Shown: positions 48,252-60,889 of the stretch, one piece after another
How the letters are laid out: each line of letters starts with the position of its first letter
Position numbering within the stretch: position 1 is the stretch's first letter
Assembly: GCA_963978545.1 (NCBI GenBank)
Contig: OZ021722.1
Location: 39,511,365 to 39,575,364, forward strand
From: Linyphia triangularis
Lineage: Eukaryota > Arthropoda > Arachnida > Araneae > Linyphiidae
Direction of reading: 5' to 3'
DNA: 64,000 nucleotides
Made by a program: the position numbers and the translations under genes
The notes under the pieces: model-generated
Told to the model about the DNA's origin: nothing
Databases searched by the model: none
The model's input: the letters and a program-made list of their open reading frames with translations, nothing else

Positions 48252-48888
48252 ATTTCAGATCAAATGAATGTTTCACTCGAAGATTTTAAATGAATATAGA
48301 AGAAATGGCCAACTAAAAAGTATTAACCGAAGTAAATGTAGTACAAAGCTTGTAACAATTACTGGCAGAGATGAATGCAAATTAAAACGAATCGTCCAAA
48401 ATAATCGCTTTAAAACTGTTTTTTAAATCAATGAGTGTTGGAAAGAATCTTGAGTTGTCGTGTCAACTACACTTAGGCGATAGCATAAATTTGAGTTTCA
48501 ATCGGGGGTCCCCAAGTGAAACCAAAGATGAGCATGAAGTAGAGACGTGCACGACTCTTCTGGTGCGAAGAGAAGCTCATCTGGATTCTGGAGGAGCTCA
48601 TATGGAGTCTTTTAAACAAGATTTATCAAAGGCATCACGTTTTAAACGCAAACCCGAACACTTCCGTCGTCAACAGATATTTGAAATAAAGATTCATCTC
48701 TGAATAAAACATTTTTCCAGTCTTGTTACCCTCAGATGAGCTTCTCCTTGCACCAGGAGAGTCATGCACGTCTCTACTTCATGTTCATCTTTGATTTTAC
48801 TTTTGGAATCCGCGATTGAAACTCTCAAATTTATGCAATCGCCTGTGTAGTTGACTTTAGCATCAAACACGACATCTTCTGATTCTTT

Positions 48889-49203
48889 CTAACACTTATT
48901 GATGTAAAAAACAGTTTTAAATCGATTATTTTGGACGATTCGTTTTAATTTGCATTCATCTCTGACAGTTGTTACAAGCTTTCTACCACATTTACTTCGG
49001 TTACTTTTTAGTTCACCGGTTCTTGTATATTCCATTAAAATCTTCCAAACTGTAGAATGTGATACAGTCTTTTGATCCAAGATAAATTGTTGTTTCTTTC
49101 CAGGTTTAAACAATAATAAAATACACGATTTCGTTGTTTCAGCGATGTCACATTGATGATCCATTATCAGCAAAAGACTAACTTTAGATTTTCCAAGCGC
49201 CAA
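48889..49203 (-). pseudogene. N-terminal Tc-type transposase fragment, right half
   Basis: 104 residues: a helix-turn-helix region (KTVSHSTVWKILMEYTRTGE), then RKLVTTVRDECKLKRIVQ and NNRFKTVFYINKC. Similar to DNA-binding domains of Tc transposases. The inverted left half (48121-48430, plus) encodes the same start (MGPQRDISETTKS) but is broken by a purine tract. Confidence 0.6.
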
Positions 49204-49627
49204 GCTTTATACTTGTAGTAACCTATAGGTTAGCAGGTATGCAAATATTTTGTCTCCTTTTCAATTTCATATTGAATGAATTGATTATTCTAATTTTTTT
49301 ATCTATAAAAAATCAACATAATTTTTAAATGTGTTAACGACCCTTAAATTGTTAAAATATATGTATAGTTGTGGAAAATTGTTTTGCCATTTCCTGAGCA
49401 ACATAAGTCACTTTTTTAATTTGCATACATTCATTTTACATGACGCATTGTCAAGTTTTGTTGGGAAAGTTCTGTTATTCTATTATTTTGATTTTGGGTT
49501 GTCCAACCTATAGTCATAATCCCCATTTTGTTAAATGTACTCTATAGTCCTCGAATTTCATTTTTTAAGTAAGACTTTCAAAGTATTATCCCTCCTCTCC
49601 TCCAAATTATAAGTATTTCTATTTTAA

Positions 49628-49701
49628 CCCCTTGTCTGTGACGCCCGAACTCAGTTCGGGCACTCAATACATTTTCTCAAATATATTCCACAGGCAAGGG
49701 G
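49628..49701. mobile_element. 74-bp TTAA-flanked mini-MITE
   Basis: CCCCTTGTCTGTG at the left and CACAGGCAAGGGG at the right are near-inverse; TTAA borders both sides (49624-49627, 49702-49705). Inside is the exact hairpin GCCCGAAC-TCA-GTTCGGGC (49643-49661). TTAA duplications and CCC ends fit piggyBac-type MITEs. Confidence 0.7.
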
Positions 49702-49705
49702 TTAA

Positions 49706-51037
49706 AATTAAATTTTGTAGATAGAAGTTCAGGTTGTACTTGCAATCTTTGTAAAATACATATTATAAAAATTATGGAAATTAAACAAAATTATTTTTTT
49801 AAGTGCAGAGAAAAATAAATATTAAAACATTACGCATAAGTAAGAAATCTGAAAAAGTACGTTGACATTTTTATAAGTTTTAACTTAACTTGAAATCCAT
49901 TCCTATTTGTCAAATAGATCTTTAGGATTGTAAAAAATACAAGTTATTTGTGAAGTGTTAGAGATTTTAGAAGTTTGAGTAAGTAAAATCTTAATTAAAA
50001 TATAAACGTGAAACGAAAAGAATGAATGTAAACATTCAAGGAATTACAATGGCGTGGGAAAAACCTTAAAATTTGAAATTATAAGAACGCATCCAAAACA
50101 TTCAATTGAGATAAATTTATACAATGTCTAATTATTTTATCCAATGAATCCAGAGAAGGGCCATACAATTACATGTAACTACTGACTCGAGTTCGATTAC
50201 GTTTTTTTATATTTTGCTGTGTAAGTTTAATTTTTCTAGAATCGAAGAAAGATTTCACCAGCTATATGCTTTGCTTCTTAATTGCATGTAATCTAGTCTC
50301 CCTAGATAACAGATATATCAGAAGGAACAAAACCTTTTTTAATGAATTGTCCGAAAAAAATTCCTGTATGCCCATCTGGAGAGTACACGTGCATACAAGG
50401 GCAACATCCGGATTCTTGCCGGGAGAGGGGGGCAAAAGGGAAGGTACATGGCAACTAACATTTTTGTTAAAACCTTTATTTTTCAAAAATTATAATTTGA
50501 TTTCCTTCTAAAAATCAATAGTTATACATTGATTTTCTGTTTAAATTAATAATTTAAACCTATATAATACTGCTTCATTCCTGTGAATATCACTTTTGTG
50601 TGTATCATTTTTCTCCTCCTTTTTTTTTTTTTTTTAATTTTCTGCCAGACGGTTTTAAGTGCACCTACTCTGCCGCCTCTAATTAATACATGCAAATAGT
50701 ATGATTATATTACAATTGCATAATAACGATTAAAGTGAAGCGAAGTAAATGGTCAATGTCCACACCCCCATAAATATATATTTTAGCACTGAAACTACAA
50801 TATAGGTTTTTAAGAATATCTTTTACTTCCATTAGCATTTTACACTAATAAATAGTTCGGTGTTTTTTTTTTTTTTTTTTTTTTTTTTTTTGTAGGAAAA
50901 GAACTATTCGAAACCTCTGAATAATAGCGTCGATGTTAATTTTGCAGCAACATTATTCTTGAACACCTACACTAATACTACTATCACCTACTATGAATAT
51001 TTATGGTTCTAGATCATTTGATGCTTAGATTTATGCC
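49706..51037. other. no supported gene
   Basis: AT-rich with T tracts (50622-50635, 50862-50891). Confidence 0.45.
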
Positions 51038-51830
51038 GTGATCTTTTTTTTTATCTATGAAAAACTACAGTCGCAGATGCACTTTCCACAAAACCTGGGG
51101 AAAGTGCAGCTATGCTTCAGGTTACTTTTCCACCTCAAAAACGAGCATCTACACTACCACTGTACCACTTGGGCGGTTATTCCAGTTTACGATTGTAGAA
51201 ACCGTATTGCGTTACAAGCTGTCACCAAAAAATAACACATTGGCGGAGCACACCCACTCAGCCAATTCCATAGCCAACTGTCATGTTTTGACTTCAAAGG
51301 ATTGTGGCCATTTAACATATCTGACTCTGAGCTGTTAATCCTTGAGGTCTCATTGAACTCAGGAAACTATATATTTTTTTTTTGTGATCTCGCAACCATA
51401 TCCTACAAACAAATCCATGAGTCACGTAACCAAATAACCCCAGTCACACCTGTCCCCACCAAAGAACACGACATCTTGAAGATGATGAATTTAAATCTGT
51501 GTGGCTTCCCTCTCCTCTGACCAGTAAAACAACGCTTCGGTTGTCAGTCACCCCTTCTTAACACACCGGAGAAATCCTGATGGATGAACCCATAAAATGA
51601 TAACTGCTGATCGATCGAGGAGACGCCCTCCCCCTCATAATCCTCATAAACACAACAGCACGTTCTCATGAGGAGTAGGCGATACCCATCTGATGGATGT
51701 TAGGACAAGAGGCTTATCGTGGTGGAGTAAGAGGGTTGATATTGGAGGCGAGATATGCTCAGAGTACACTTGAAAAGCGAGAGCGACGATCATTTTTAAA
51801 GCTGGTGTTTGTGATCCGGGTGTTGATCCT
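51038..51830. other. GC-richer island, unassigned
   Basis: Overlapping plus-strand open frames (51057-51338, 51302-51520) and a stretch with GATCGATCGAGGAGACG (51610-51627). No frame shows a known motif; regulatory DNA or a decayed gene are both possible. Confidence 0.3.
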
Positions 51831-53138
51831 CGAATCTTAATTGCTTAAAAGGAGTATTATTACGTACTTTTATTTAGTATTTGTATCTTGATAGATAGGG
51901 GATTAATATCAGGATAGTAATTTCGAGAGTTTTTTTTTTTTTTTTAAAGGATGTCATTGAATGCAGAATGTCATTGTCCAAAATGGTTGTATTTTGTATT
52001 GTTCCTCATTGAAAGAAGTGTTATTGATAAACGACGAATGCTTATTCTATATATATATTTCTATAATTAAATAAAGTAATTTTTTTTCTATAGTAGAAAG
52101 TTAATGACAAAAGTTGGAGCAATTTTATTGATATAAATGTATCATCCCTGTATAAAATGCGGATTTTTAATCATGTGTATTAACGAAAGAAATTTTATTG
52201 ATAGATAACAAATAAAAAAAGTTTCTCTATGTTCATTGTTATGATTTTGCGCTTCATCCACCATAAATTGATCTTTATAAGAAAATGCGTGTTAATAAAT
52301 AAAACATTTTGTTAAAAGACAATAAAAATGGACATTGTGTTCCTCTCTACTCTTATAATTAGCATAATTTTTCAGAGTTCGGAGCAATTTTACCCAAAAT
52401 TACGAATTCGACCTTTGTCTATTTATTTGAAGTGATACAAATTTTTCTTTAAGTTGTTTTACGATGTCGAAGATATCCCTGAATTATACCGTTAAAATAA
52501 GCAAGCAATGATACTTGTAATGGCAAATAACTACAGTTTTGGAAAATAGGGTTGACAATCCATTTATGCAGCTAGGATTATAGGGACAACGCAGCTACTT
52601 AAGAAGTGGTGGAGTTTTTAAACACAAAGCATTCCCATCAATGCTGGATTTGGCGGTGGGTAACTTTGGCTTGGTCTCCATGGCCCCCGGGTCTTAATTA
52701 GGTAGATTTCTTCTGTTAGAATCACCTCAAAATATTATTGTTAGATGCACCTGTTTACTCCCTAGAGAATTACTTTCTAATTTTACTCGCCCCTTCTAAT
52801 ATAAACATCATGTTTCTCGAAAAAGGTAACAGAATTCCTTAGCCGCCAGTCATGCAACAACGTCTTTTGAGATGACTCTTTGAGCAAATACTTTGACTCC
52901 TATAAATATGAATAAAATTAACTTGCATTCCTCTCTTTTCACTGCTAAACTTAACCAGAGTATTTTATTGTATAATTTTCTGATTGTATTTATGAAATTC
53001 GAACCCCAGTTCCCGAAATCAAAATTATTTATCATGTCATGACAACTAATACGATCCTTCTAAATTAGGCATTACAGTTCAGAAATACCATGTATACTGC
53101 CGTGTAAAATAGAGCGGCAACCGGCATTGTTGCGTCTA
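51831..53138. other. no supported gene
   Basis: AT-rich; T tract near 51930-51945. Confidence 0.45.
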
Positions 53139-53215
53139 CGGGGTTGAGTGGCCGAGTTGGCTTAGTGGTCGGACATCAGTCACTCTGTGAAAGTTTACGT
53201 TACACAATAGACATA
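53139..53215 (+). mobile_element. tRNA-derived fragment with A box
   Basis: GGCCGAGTTGGCTTAGTGGTC contains the A-box consensus TGGCTTAGTGG, but no B box follows. Probably the truncated head of a SINE. Confidence 0.35.
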
Positions 53216-53227
53216 TAATTAGAGGTG

Positions 53228-53850
53228 GGGAACATCGCACAACTTTCAATTAGACAATAATACTGGTCAATGCATTTAAATTTGAGGGGGGATGGTGTTA
53301 CATACCATTTTCATATTTTCATGCATTAAAAAAAATGGCCAGTTTGGCAATAGTTTTGGTGATAATTCTTACATGGGGCAGAGAAAACACACACCAAAAG
53401 GGCGAATTCGGCGATATTTTTTTCGCTAATTTTTACATTATCCTTTTTTGTAAGTGAAACAAGGAAGAAACAATCGTTGGTCATTGATGGGCGATGCCCA
53501 AGGGAAGAGAACTTTATGTTAAAGACATCCGTTTTTCAACGTTTTTTTTTCTTCTTTTTTTTTTTTCTTCTTCCTCCCCCCCCCCCCCCCACCTTTATAG
53601 GATTTCTATAGGAATTTCAGAGGTGAGGATGATTAGAATACCTTAAGAGGCATTTCCACAGTGACTTTGATCAAAATCATTTGAGTCATCTTTTAGAAAT
53701 TGCTGAAAAACATGATTTTTCCAATAGTAGCTACCTTAAGCTCATGCGCAATTTTGACGAAAATCTTAATGACAAGTCCCGTGGCCACCAGTAACCCGTA
53801 TACAACAGTTGAATATCGTAGGAAAATCCATTCGGGAGCTAAGTTGACCA
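53228..53850 (+). repeat. dispersed repeat family, copy C (longest)
   Basis: Begins AACATCGCACAACTTTC and, after about 200 bases absent from copy D, continues GATGGGCGATGCCCAAGGGAAG, AGGAATTTCAGAGGTGAGGA, TCAAAATCATTTGAGTCAT and ATTCGGGAGCT. Copy D (60890-61220, minus) follows the same order. Confidence 0.65.
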
Positions 53851-54180
53851 TAGACAAAAAAAAATTCTAGACCACCTTATGAAGTCAGAACGTTTCAAAA
53901 AGTGGAGAAATGCAAAAAATCTAAAAGTAAGTTAGTATAAGAGCAATTGAAAGTAGAAATATATAATGAATTACAAGATAAAAATGATAATTGAAGGTTA
54001 CTGTGCATCAGGTGAATGAATCAATATTTCTCTTAACTATTTAAGTATGCCAATGTAATAGCTTACTTCAGTATAGTCCAGTTCTGGAATAAATAAATTA
54101 AGCTAATAAACCTACCTGTAGTTTAACGTATTGTCGACTATTTAATGTCTTAAACGAAACTGAGAATTGTCGATAAAGAG

Positions 54181-54440
54181 ACGATCGCCTACAGAAAGAG
54201 GATTAAACTTCGCCCTCTCATAATGGTAGGGAATGAAGTCTACCACGATCAATTTCATATTGTTCTCGATTATCCAATAACGATCTCGGGCACACGACCA
54301 TCGATTGAACGTTTTACCTTTCTACTACTGGTGACCGTGGAATTGTTTAGTATTGTTGTCACAGAACTGATCGAAAGACTGTGTGATGGAATAGTGGGGC
54401 AATGCAGCACGCTTATACACAGAGGGGTCTGATTTACTTT
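54181..54440. other. GC-richer patch with a 69-codon frame
   Basis: Frame 54223-54432 (plus) reads TFLLLVTVELFSIVVTELIE, a possible membrane segment. No family is recognised and no splice or promoter support found. Confidence 0.2.
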
Positions 54441-55722
54441 GCAATTTTATACAAAACCTGAAGTTTTACTACGTTGGAAGATTCATTATGGGATGATAAA
54501 AATATACTGTAGAAGAAAACTAGAGTGGCATTGTTGGAACTTAGAAGTATGTAAAAAAGTTTTACCAAACGCACTATGTGACGTTTAAAGAGTTTCTTTC
54601 TAGCCTTTTTTTGTTGATGTCGTTTTTAAACGTATGAACATTTCAGAAATGAAGATATTTTTAGTGAATCGGTTCGATAAAATCTCGAAATATTGGAATT
54701 TGCATTAACGAATCGTCCATTTTTTCTCACTGTTAGTAGTTTATACATAACGTTTAAAAATAAGAGAGCTATATAAATATCAATTTGTATATGCTAGATG
54801 CAGTGTGATAGAAATAAACCACAAATTTCAAAAGGATTTATAAAAAAGATGAACAATATTTATAACATATATATACTGTTACTTAGATGAAAATAATTCA
54901 TAAATTATATCAAAAGTAACTTGATACGTTATTTGGACAGCCAAATTCGCCTTTTAACTGCAAGCAAATTTCTACAAAGAGCACTTTCTTACTACTAACG
55001 ACAAACCACAATAAAAATCACGACCCACAATATAGCTTGGATTCTGAACCACAGCTATGCCTGTAAAATACAAATAGAAGGTTATTTGAGATATTTAAAA
55101 TATATAAATGTTTTGTGGTAATTTGGAAAGTATTGATAAAGAGTTTTTTTCCTGTCCTGGCCATATCCAATCGATCGGAACATCAATCATGAACCAGCCC
55201 GCATCCTCATAAAACAACGCAACCACCATCTCAGATAGAGTGTATCTAACGACCTCTTTCGTAGATCCTGATAAATGATCAAGAGAACAGAGATAGAGTC
55301 AACTTATAAGTAACTAAAATACTTAACAAGTCCTATTTTCTATGTAGATTTATCGCATGAATGACGATACCATCGTGGGATATTGACCGTTGGGTTAGAA
55401 ACACACACATTTTCTACATGCATGTGAAATGTATTATTTTCGATAAAATGATAAACTGTCTTGTAGTCATATTTCATTCGCGCGGTGAAGTATAAAGGCA
55501 AGAAGAAATATTGTTCTATTATGCTTTAAAAATTATAATCTATTCATGACAAATGTGTGTGCATAAATTCTAAGATCTCAAAGTACTGGATAAAGTTTGC
55601 TTTAATTAGCACCAGCTATATGTATATATAAAGAAGAGTGTATATATGAATGATTGTATGTTTTAATTTTTTGTATAAATCTACAGTTTTATTCCGGCGA
55701 GGAAAATTTGTACACTTTACTT

Positions 55723-55885
55723 CCCTGATGGCTGCGTGGTTAGAGTCCTGGCTTTGTATGCCAAAGGTGCCGGGTTTGGCATGGATGTTCGTTGTGGTTC
55801 GGAATCCAAGTAAAGCTGTCGCTCCCGGCCTAATTAGCCGTCATTGTGCATAACAATAGGACGTTGAGTGTATAAACCAACCAAC
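55723..55885 (+). mobile_element. tRNA-derived SINE, copy 2
   Basis: Shows a good A box (TGGCTGCGTGGTTAGAGTCC), ATGCCAAAGGTGCCGGGTT, CGTTGTGGTTCGGAATCC, and the tail TATAAACCAACCAAC. Part of the B box is deleted. Same family as 28341-28461. Confidence 0.7.
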
Positions 55886-56139
55886 ACTTGACTTTTTAAA
55901 TGACGTTTTTATGAGATTTTGAAAAGCCAATCCCTTCCCCCCTTCTCACTCTTAAAGGAGTTTGATCATAACTTGAGATATATTGAACCAATTTCAACCG
56001 GTTATTTTCCTAAAGGTATTTTCATAAATCCGGATTATCTGGAACAATATTTCAATCCGATGTTCTGTGCTGAAATAAAGGATTGGAGTGAAAGATGGCA
56101 TTTCATTACTTGCAATCGAATAGAGCAATTTGAACTCGT

Positions 56140-56195
56140 TTGTACAGTACCCAAAAAAAAATCAGAACGATGGCTATATCTTCGGTTCTAGTTAT
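56140..56195 (-). repeat. dispersed motif shared with 57800-57850
   Basis: GATATAGCCATCGTTCTGAT followed by T-rich sequence and GGGTACTGTAC occurs here on the minus strand and at 57805-57850 on the plus strand. A related ATAACTACCGTTCGGAT occurs at about 29710. Confidence 0.65.
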
Positions 56196-57599
56196 CACAG
56201 AATCTTACGGTTTGCACCAAAATGTTTTGCTTACGATTTTCTATATATATGATGCAATTTTTTTCTTCTTAAGGGACCGTTTACTAAGTAAAAGTAACGC
56301 TATCTTCGAAAATTTTAATACGAACCCCTATTTTTTATCATTTCATTCGATTTAGAATACAACATTTACCCTAAATACTAAATTTCAATGCAATATGTTG
56401 AAAAACACGTCACTTATGAGCGAAAATGTTTCAACCATTTTTTGACCGATCTTCAGGGAGAATTTCCATAAAACGAAAGGTATTTTTAATGTTCTATTTT
56501 ACAGCGGGAGAAATCGAACGGTCAGTGCGGCGTTTCACGACGTTATAAAATACAAATATTAGTCTAAAATTGCATAGAAACTACTTGGATTTATAGTGTT
56601 ATGTTTAAGATTAATACAAAAATAGCAAGTAAACGCAAAAGTAACATAATTTATTTACAACGTTAAAGATGTGCATTCTTCACATGAAATAAATAAAATA
56701 TCGAAAACTGTAATTGCAGAAGTATAACGTATACTACTGGTAATTGGAAAATTAATAAATATAAAATGTAGGCATTAGTAAACAGTATTCAGCAAAGCGT
56801 GATTATTTTACAGAAACATTTCACTGTAAATACAAATGTAACTTGATAGTTGAAATTATTTATAAAAAAAAAAATCACATGATTCAGTAAAATTTTTAAA
56901 GGATAACTTATTGAAATTGCTTAAAAAATGTTTTTTTTAAATAAATGTAATTTAAGAAAGTAATTTTTAAAAAAAAAAAGAACTCTTGAAAACCACACAA
57001 AACATATGTTCCACGATTCCAAACAAGTTAGACAGATTAAAAAAATATATATAAAAAATAAAACTGCTTTGTTTGTATAAAATAATATTTCTTTTTGTAA
57101 TTTCAAGAAATTCTGTTCCGATTCACCCCATTTTACGATAATTGAACGTTGTGCGATTTTCCACACCTCTAGTTTACCTTGAATTAATATTTGATAGTTT
57201 TCCAAAAGTCGTCTACTATACGGTCCCTTAAAGTTAGCGTTTTTTACATTTTCGCTAAAAAATCGAGAACTAAAAGTCAAAATGGAAAGAAAAAAATTGT
57301 GTGGGGGTTTTAGATCAGGGTAAATCTAATGAAAGCAAAAATATATATATATATATATGTTTCTATTAAAAAAAAATTAAATTGTTTTATTAATTAATAA
57401 TTATTAAAAAAGAAATGGATGCAAAAGTTGATTGCTATTTATGTTTGGCAATTTACAAACTATCTTTTGAAAAAAAAAATTACTGAAATATATTAATTAT
57501 TTAAGTATTTATGGCCAAAAACCAACTTTTTTATTTAACATTAATTTATCATTTTCTTTTTATCATTTAAATTACAAATCATTCATTAGAAAACTACGA

Positions 57600-57860
57600 A
57601 TTTTTGTATTTCGACATTTTTTTGGATGCTGATTCCAAATATGGGATAATATTATGAGGTTGCTATTGAACTTTTTAAAGTTTGGCTCAGTTTTAATATG
57701 TAGATGACCCCTCATGACAAAAAAAACTACACGCAACTATTAAAAACCTTCCACGATTTACAACGGTACCTTTTGTTTGTTATTTCAACAATTAGAGCAC
57801 AAGATATAGCCATCGTTCTGATTTGATTTTTTTTTTGGGTACTGTACCAGCCATATTTAT
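57600..57860 (+). repeat. paralogous empty site of the pogo-like insertion
   Basis: Matches 27380-27493 (ATTGAACTTTTTAAAGTTTG) joined directly to 29650-29760 (AACCTTCCACGATTTACAA), with a single TA at the junction. Confidence 0.75.
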
Positions 57861-58339
57861 GCCTTTGTGTTATTTTTGTATTTGTAGTAAATATATAAAA
57901 TGTATTTTATATTAAATGTATTCTGTTCGTTTCTAACTTCAAAGTTTGCACAACTGACAATTGAGAAAAGTATTTTAATCTGTTCAATGGGCGTAAAGTC
58001 AAAGAAACGCCAAGCACTTCAGTTACTTCGATATATAGAATTAACTAAATAGATTTTTTAAGTGTAAAAACAAACAGAAAAAAGTGAAAGGACAAGAGTA
58101 ACCAAGAAATTGCAAATTTAGAGTTTATGTATTATTTTGCAGTAGAACTATCACGACTTAACTGTTAATGAATTAACTGTTCACGACTTAACTGTTTTAT
58201 GAATTAACTGTTGTGTATACTTTATAAATTTCAAAATGAACTGTAATTTTTCAAATGTACTCCACTGACCTTAGTCCTAATTTTCGTGGATTAATTGCTT
58301 CACACAATTTGAACTTCAATCGATATTAAACCAAGTCCA

Positions 58340-59170
58340 TTATTCAAGTTTCCTGCTTAGTGATTTACGTCTTTCAAACACGTGGGCAAAGACACATGCA
58401 TAAATATAAACATCTATTAATTTTTCTTTATTTGTGCATTCTTTAGGATCTGCGTGCACTTGTTGAGGAACGAAGTAGGCAGCAATCCTCATTCTACGTT
58501 TTTCAAAAACAATGAGGTCTGGTACCGCCTTGCATCCCAACTCGGAGGCACAACTTCATACCCAAGAAATAACACAGGGGCACGATTTCGTTTTTTACGC
58601 ATCCGGAATAAACTAATACAAAAGGTAATGGAATTGTGGCTACTGGCCGTAATGACGCCTGCATTCATAACTTCGGGATCGTGACACTTAGGAACACCAC
58701 GGCATATCACCGGATCATGAGTGGGATAAATATGTGCTTCTGGCTCTGTTGCAAAACTCAATCATCGGCAACAACGTGACGCTATCGAAAATTGCTATTA
58801 CATTGTGCGCTTTTATTAATCTGCATATTAGTGGCACACCCTTATTCCCACATAAATCTAAATCAGTGATTTCAAGAAACTCGAGCCCATCATACGAAAG
58901 CGCTATGCTTCATTCTTTTGGAAGGTACTGTCTTTAAGACCCCCTCAAGAAGTTCTGACCTTTGGAAGTTTCATTACGATTATATGGCATAAGATTAAGA
59001 ACTTCACCGACCAACTTCTTTTCCGATTTTGAATACCTAAGAGAAGAGTGACCACTCATTTATATGGATGCTTTGAAACAATCATGATGAATTTTCGATC
59101 ACTCATAATAGCTTTGAGTAATTCAGTGTCTATAATTCTAAAGGAGCTAGTCCGAACTCAATTTTAGAAA
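58340..59170 (-). pseudogene. shattered coding remnant of unknown origin
   Basis: Read from 59170 downwards, protein-like pieces follow one another in changing frames: IDTELLKAIMSDRKFIMIV (about 59130-59070), GLEFLEITDLDLCGNKGVPL and NVIAIFDSVTLLPMIEFC (about 58890-58750), CHDPEVMNAGVITASSHNS and RMRKKRNRAPVLFLGYEVV (about 58690-58550), and KAVPDLIVFEKRRMRIAAY (about 58535-58480). At least two frame changes and several stops separate them. Base composition is more even than in the flanks. I cannot name the family; an old viral or large-transposon gene or a host pseudogene are all possible. Confidence 0.4.
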
Positions 59171-59992
59171 ACATGTTAAGAGTTGAAAGAAAAAAGTTTA
59201 TGATCATCTGAAAGATAGAATTCAGTCGCTTCACATTGAAATCTAGTGCTCTTAAACTAAGCCATAAAACAACTAGAAATATTCTTTTTAAAATTATTTC
59301 CTTTCATCTTTTTTCTCCAGCAAATTTCACATTGTATACCATAATTATGAAAACTGCTATAATTATTGAGTCGGTCATCACAGTTCTTTTTTTCATTGCG
59401 TACTATATCTCGTAGTGCACACATGCTGTGGCTCAAATTAAGTTTCAACCATACTTACCCATGCAAAATCTCTTAGTATATTCATATAAAAAATAATTTA
59501 AAGGCTTCATTTTTTTCTAATTATATATAATAATAATCACCTAATTGGAAATAACCAAGCTCTTTGGCCTATATCTATTGAAGAAAATCCCAAATTTTTA
59601 AAAAATTTCATTATTTATGGTTTGTGTCTCAAGTGGTAATGGTTTCGTATTCTTTGGGTATCACTAATGGTTGACATTATCATCAATGTGTTTCACCTAT
59701 CTCCTACCAATATATAGATATGTCTCATATGCTGTGAATGCAAACTGACTAAGTTTAAACTTTGTTTCTGAGTTATCGATATCCTGTCATGCAATTTAAT
59801 AAGTATATTCAAAATTTCTTCTTCGTATATAAGGAAAAGAAAACGTTTTCATAAAACTATCAAATGAAGAAATCCAATAAAATACTAATATGTATAACAG
59901 GGTGATCGCAAGAAATTGATGCTTAAATTTCTTTGACGGCAACCCCGAAAAAAATGTCAATTGATGTAAAAATGAAAATTGTCAAAGTTTAA

Positions 59993-60218
59993 CCTTCTAT
60001 ATAGTGTAGCATACATGTTACAAAAATTAGGACTAGAATTTGATTTGAGCATTAATTAATATGTTTTATTGAAATTTAAAATTGCAATGAATTATATCAG
60101 TCATACTAAAATTGTTTACACCTAAAAAATAATTTTTATTAGTATACTTTTTGTAATAAACACCAGTTACATGACGGCTAGTTGCATCATAAAGAAACAA
60201 ACTATGCTCTAGAGGTTA
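59993..60218 (+). mobile_element. TTAA-type MITE, copy 1
   Basis: Left border TTAA (59989-59992), then CCTTCTATATAGTGTAGC. It shares ATGAATTATATCAGTCATAC and much else with 60453-60687, inverted. The right end (CTCTAGAGGTTA) is worn. Confidence 0.6.
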
Positions 60219-60452
60219 GATGGTTAAATGTAGGAGTAAAGTTGTTATTAAAATTGTAGGAGTAAAATGTAGATGTTGGTTGTAGGAGTAAAATTGAAAC
60301 TGAAAATAGTCTCTAAAAATATACAAAAAGCATATCTCTTACAACAAACCGTTCTAATTTTATATTCGAAAAACAGTATTTTTTTACAAAAACAATTTTT
60401 TGAAACTTCAGAGTTGATGAGACAGGTCTTAACATCTTTAGATCTGATTTAA

Positions 60453-60687
60453 CCCTCTAGTGCATAATTTTTTTTCTTTTTGATGCAACTTCAGTCATGC
60501 AACTGATGATTTTTTATTACAAAAAGTCTATAAAAAAATTTTAAAAAAAATCTTTTTTAGGTATAAACAATCTTAGTATGACTGATATAATTCATTACAA
60601 TTCTAAATTGCAATGAAATATATTAATTATTATTCAGATTTTACTTTAAAGTTATGTAGCTTGTATGCTACACTCTGCACTAGAGGG
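60453..60687 (-). mobile_element. TTAA-type MITE, copy 2 (inverted)
   Basis: Terminal inverted repeats CCCTCTAGTGCA and TGCACTAGAGGG, TTAA on the left (60449-60452) and TTATTAA on the right. piggyBac-type by duplication and ends; no ORF. Confidence 0.7.
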
Positions 60688-60889
60688 TTATTAAACGAAC
60701 AGATTCGAAGATAGATGTCTATTTCATGCACCGGAACTTTAAAAAAAAAAAAAAATCTGAATTAATAATTACTTTTAATTAACTTGTATATGATATATGG
60801 CATTGGTTAAAAAAATACGTTCCCCCCCCCCCCTTTTTTTTTTTTTTCCCTTTCCTTGTTTTGGAACATATCGAGTGCAAAACAGAGGT

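Larger units (their letters stand above)
47783..49501. mobile_element. head-to-head palindromic Tc1-like element
   Basis: Both ends read inward CAACCCAAA(T/A)TCAAAATA. The two halves (about 47783-48590 and 48735-49501) are inverted copies of the same 5' part of a Tc-type transposon, around a ~145-bp spacer. Each half carries an N-terminal transposase frame; neither has the catalytic core. TA precedes the left end (47781-47782); the right flank is TC, so the duplication is not preserved. Confidence 0.75.

Noticed and set aside
55919..56191. 90-codon plus-strand gene
   Set aside because: Its 3' part is the dispersed repeat also found at 57805-57850, and no domain is visible.
56921..57280. 119-codon minus-strand gene
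   Set aside because: Composition follows AT-rich background; the hydrophobic end is produced by A/T runs.
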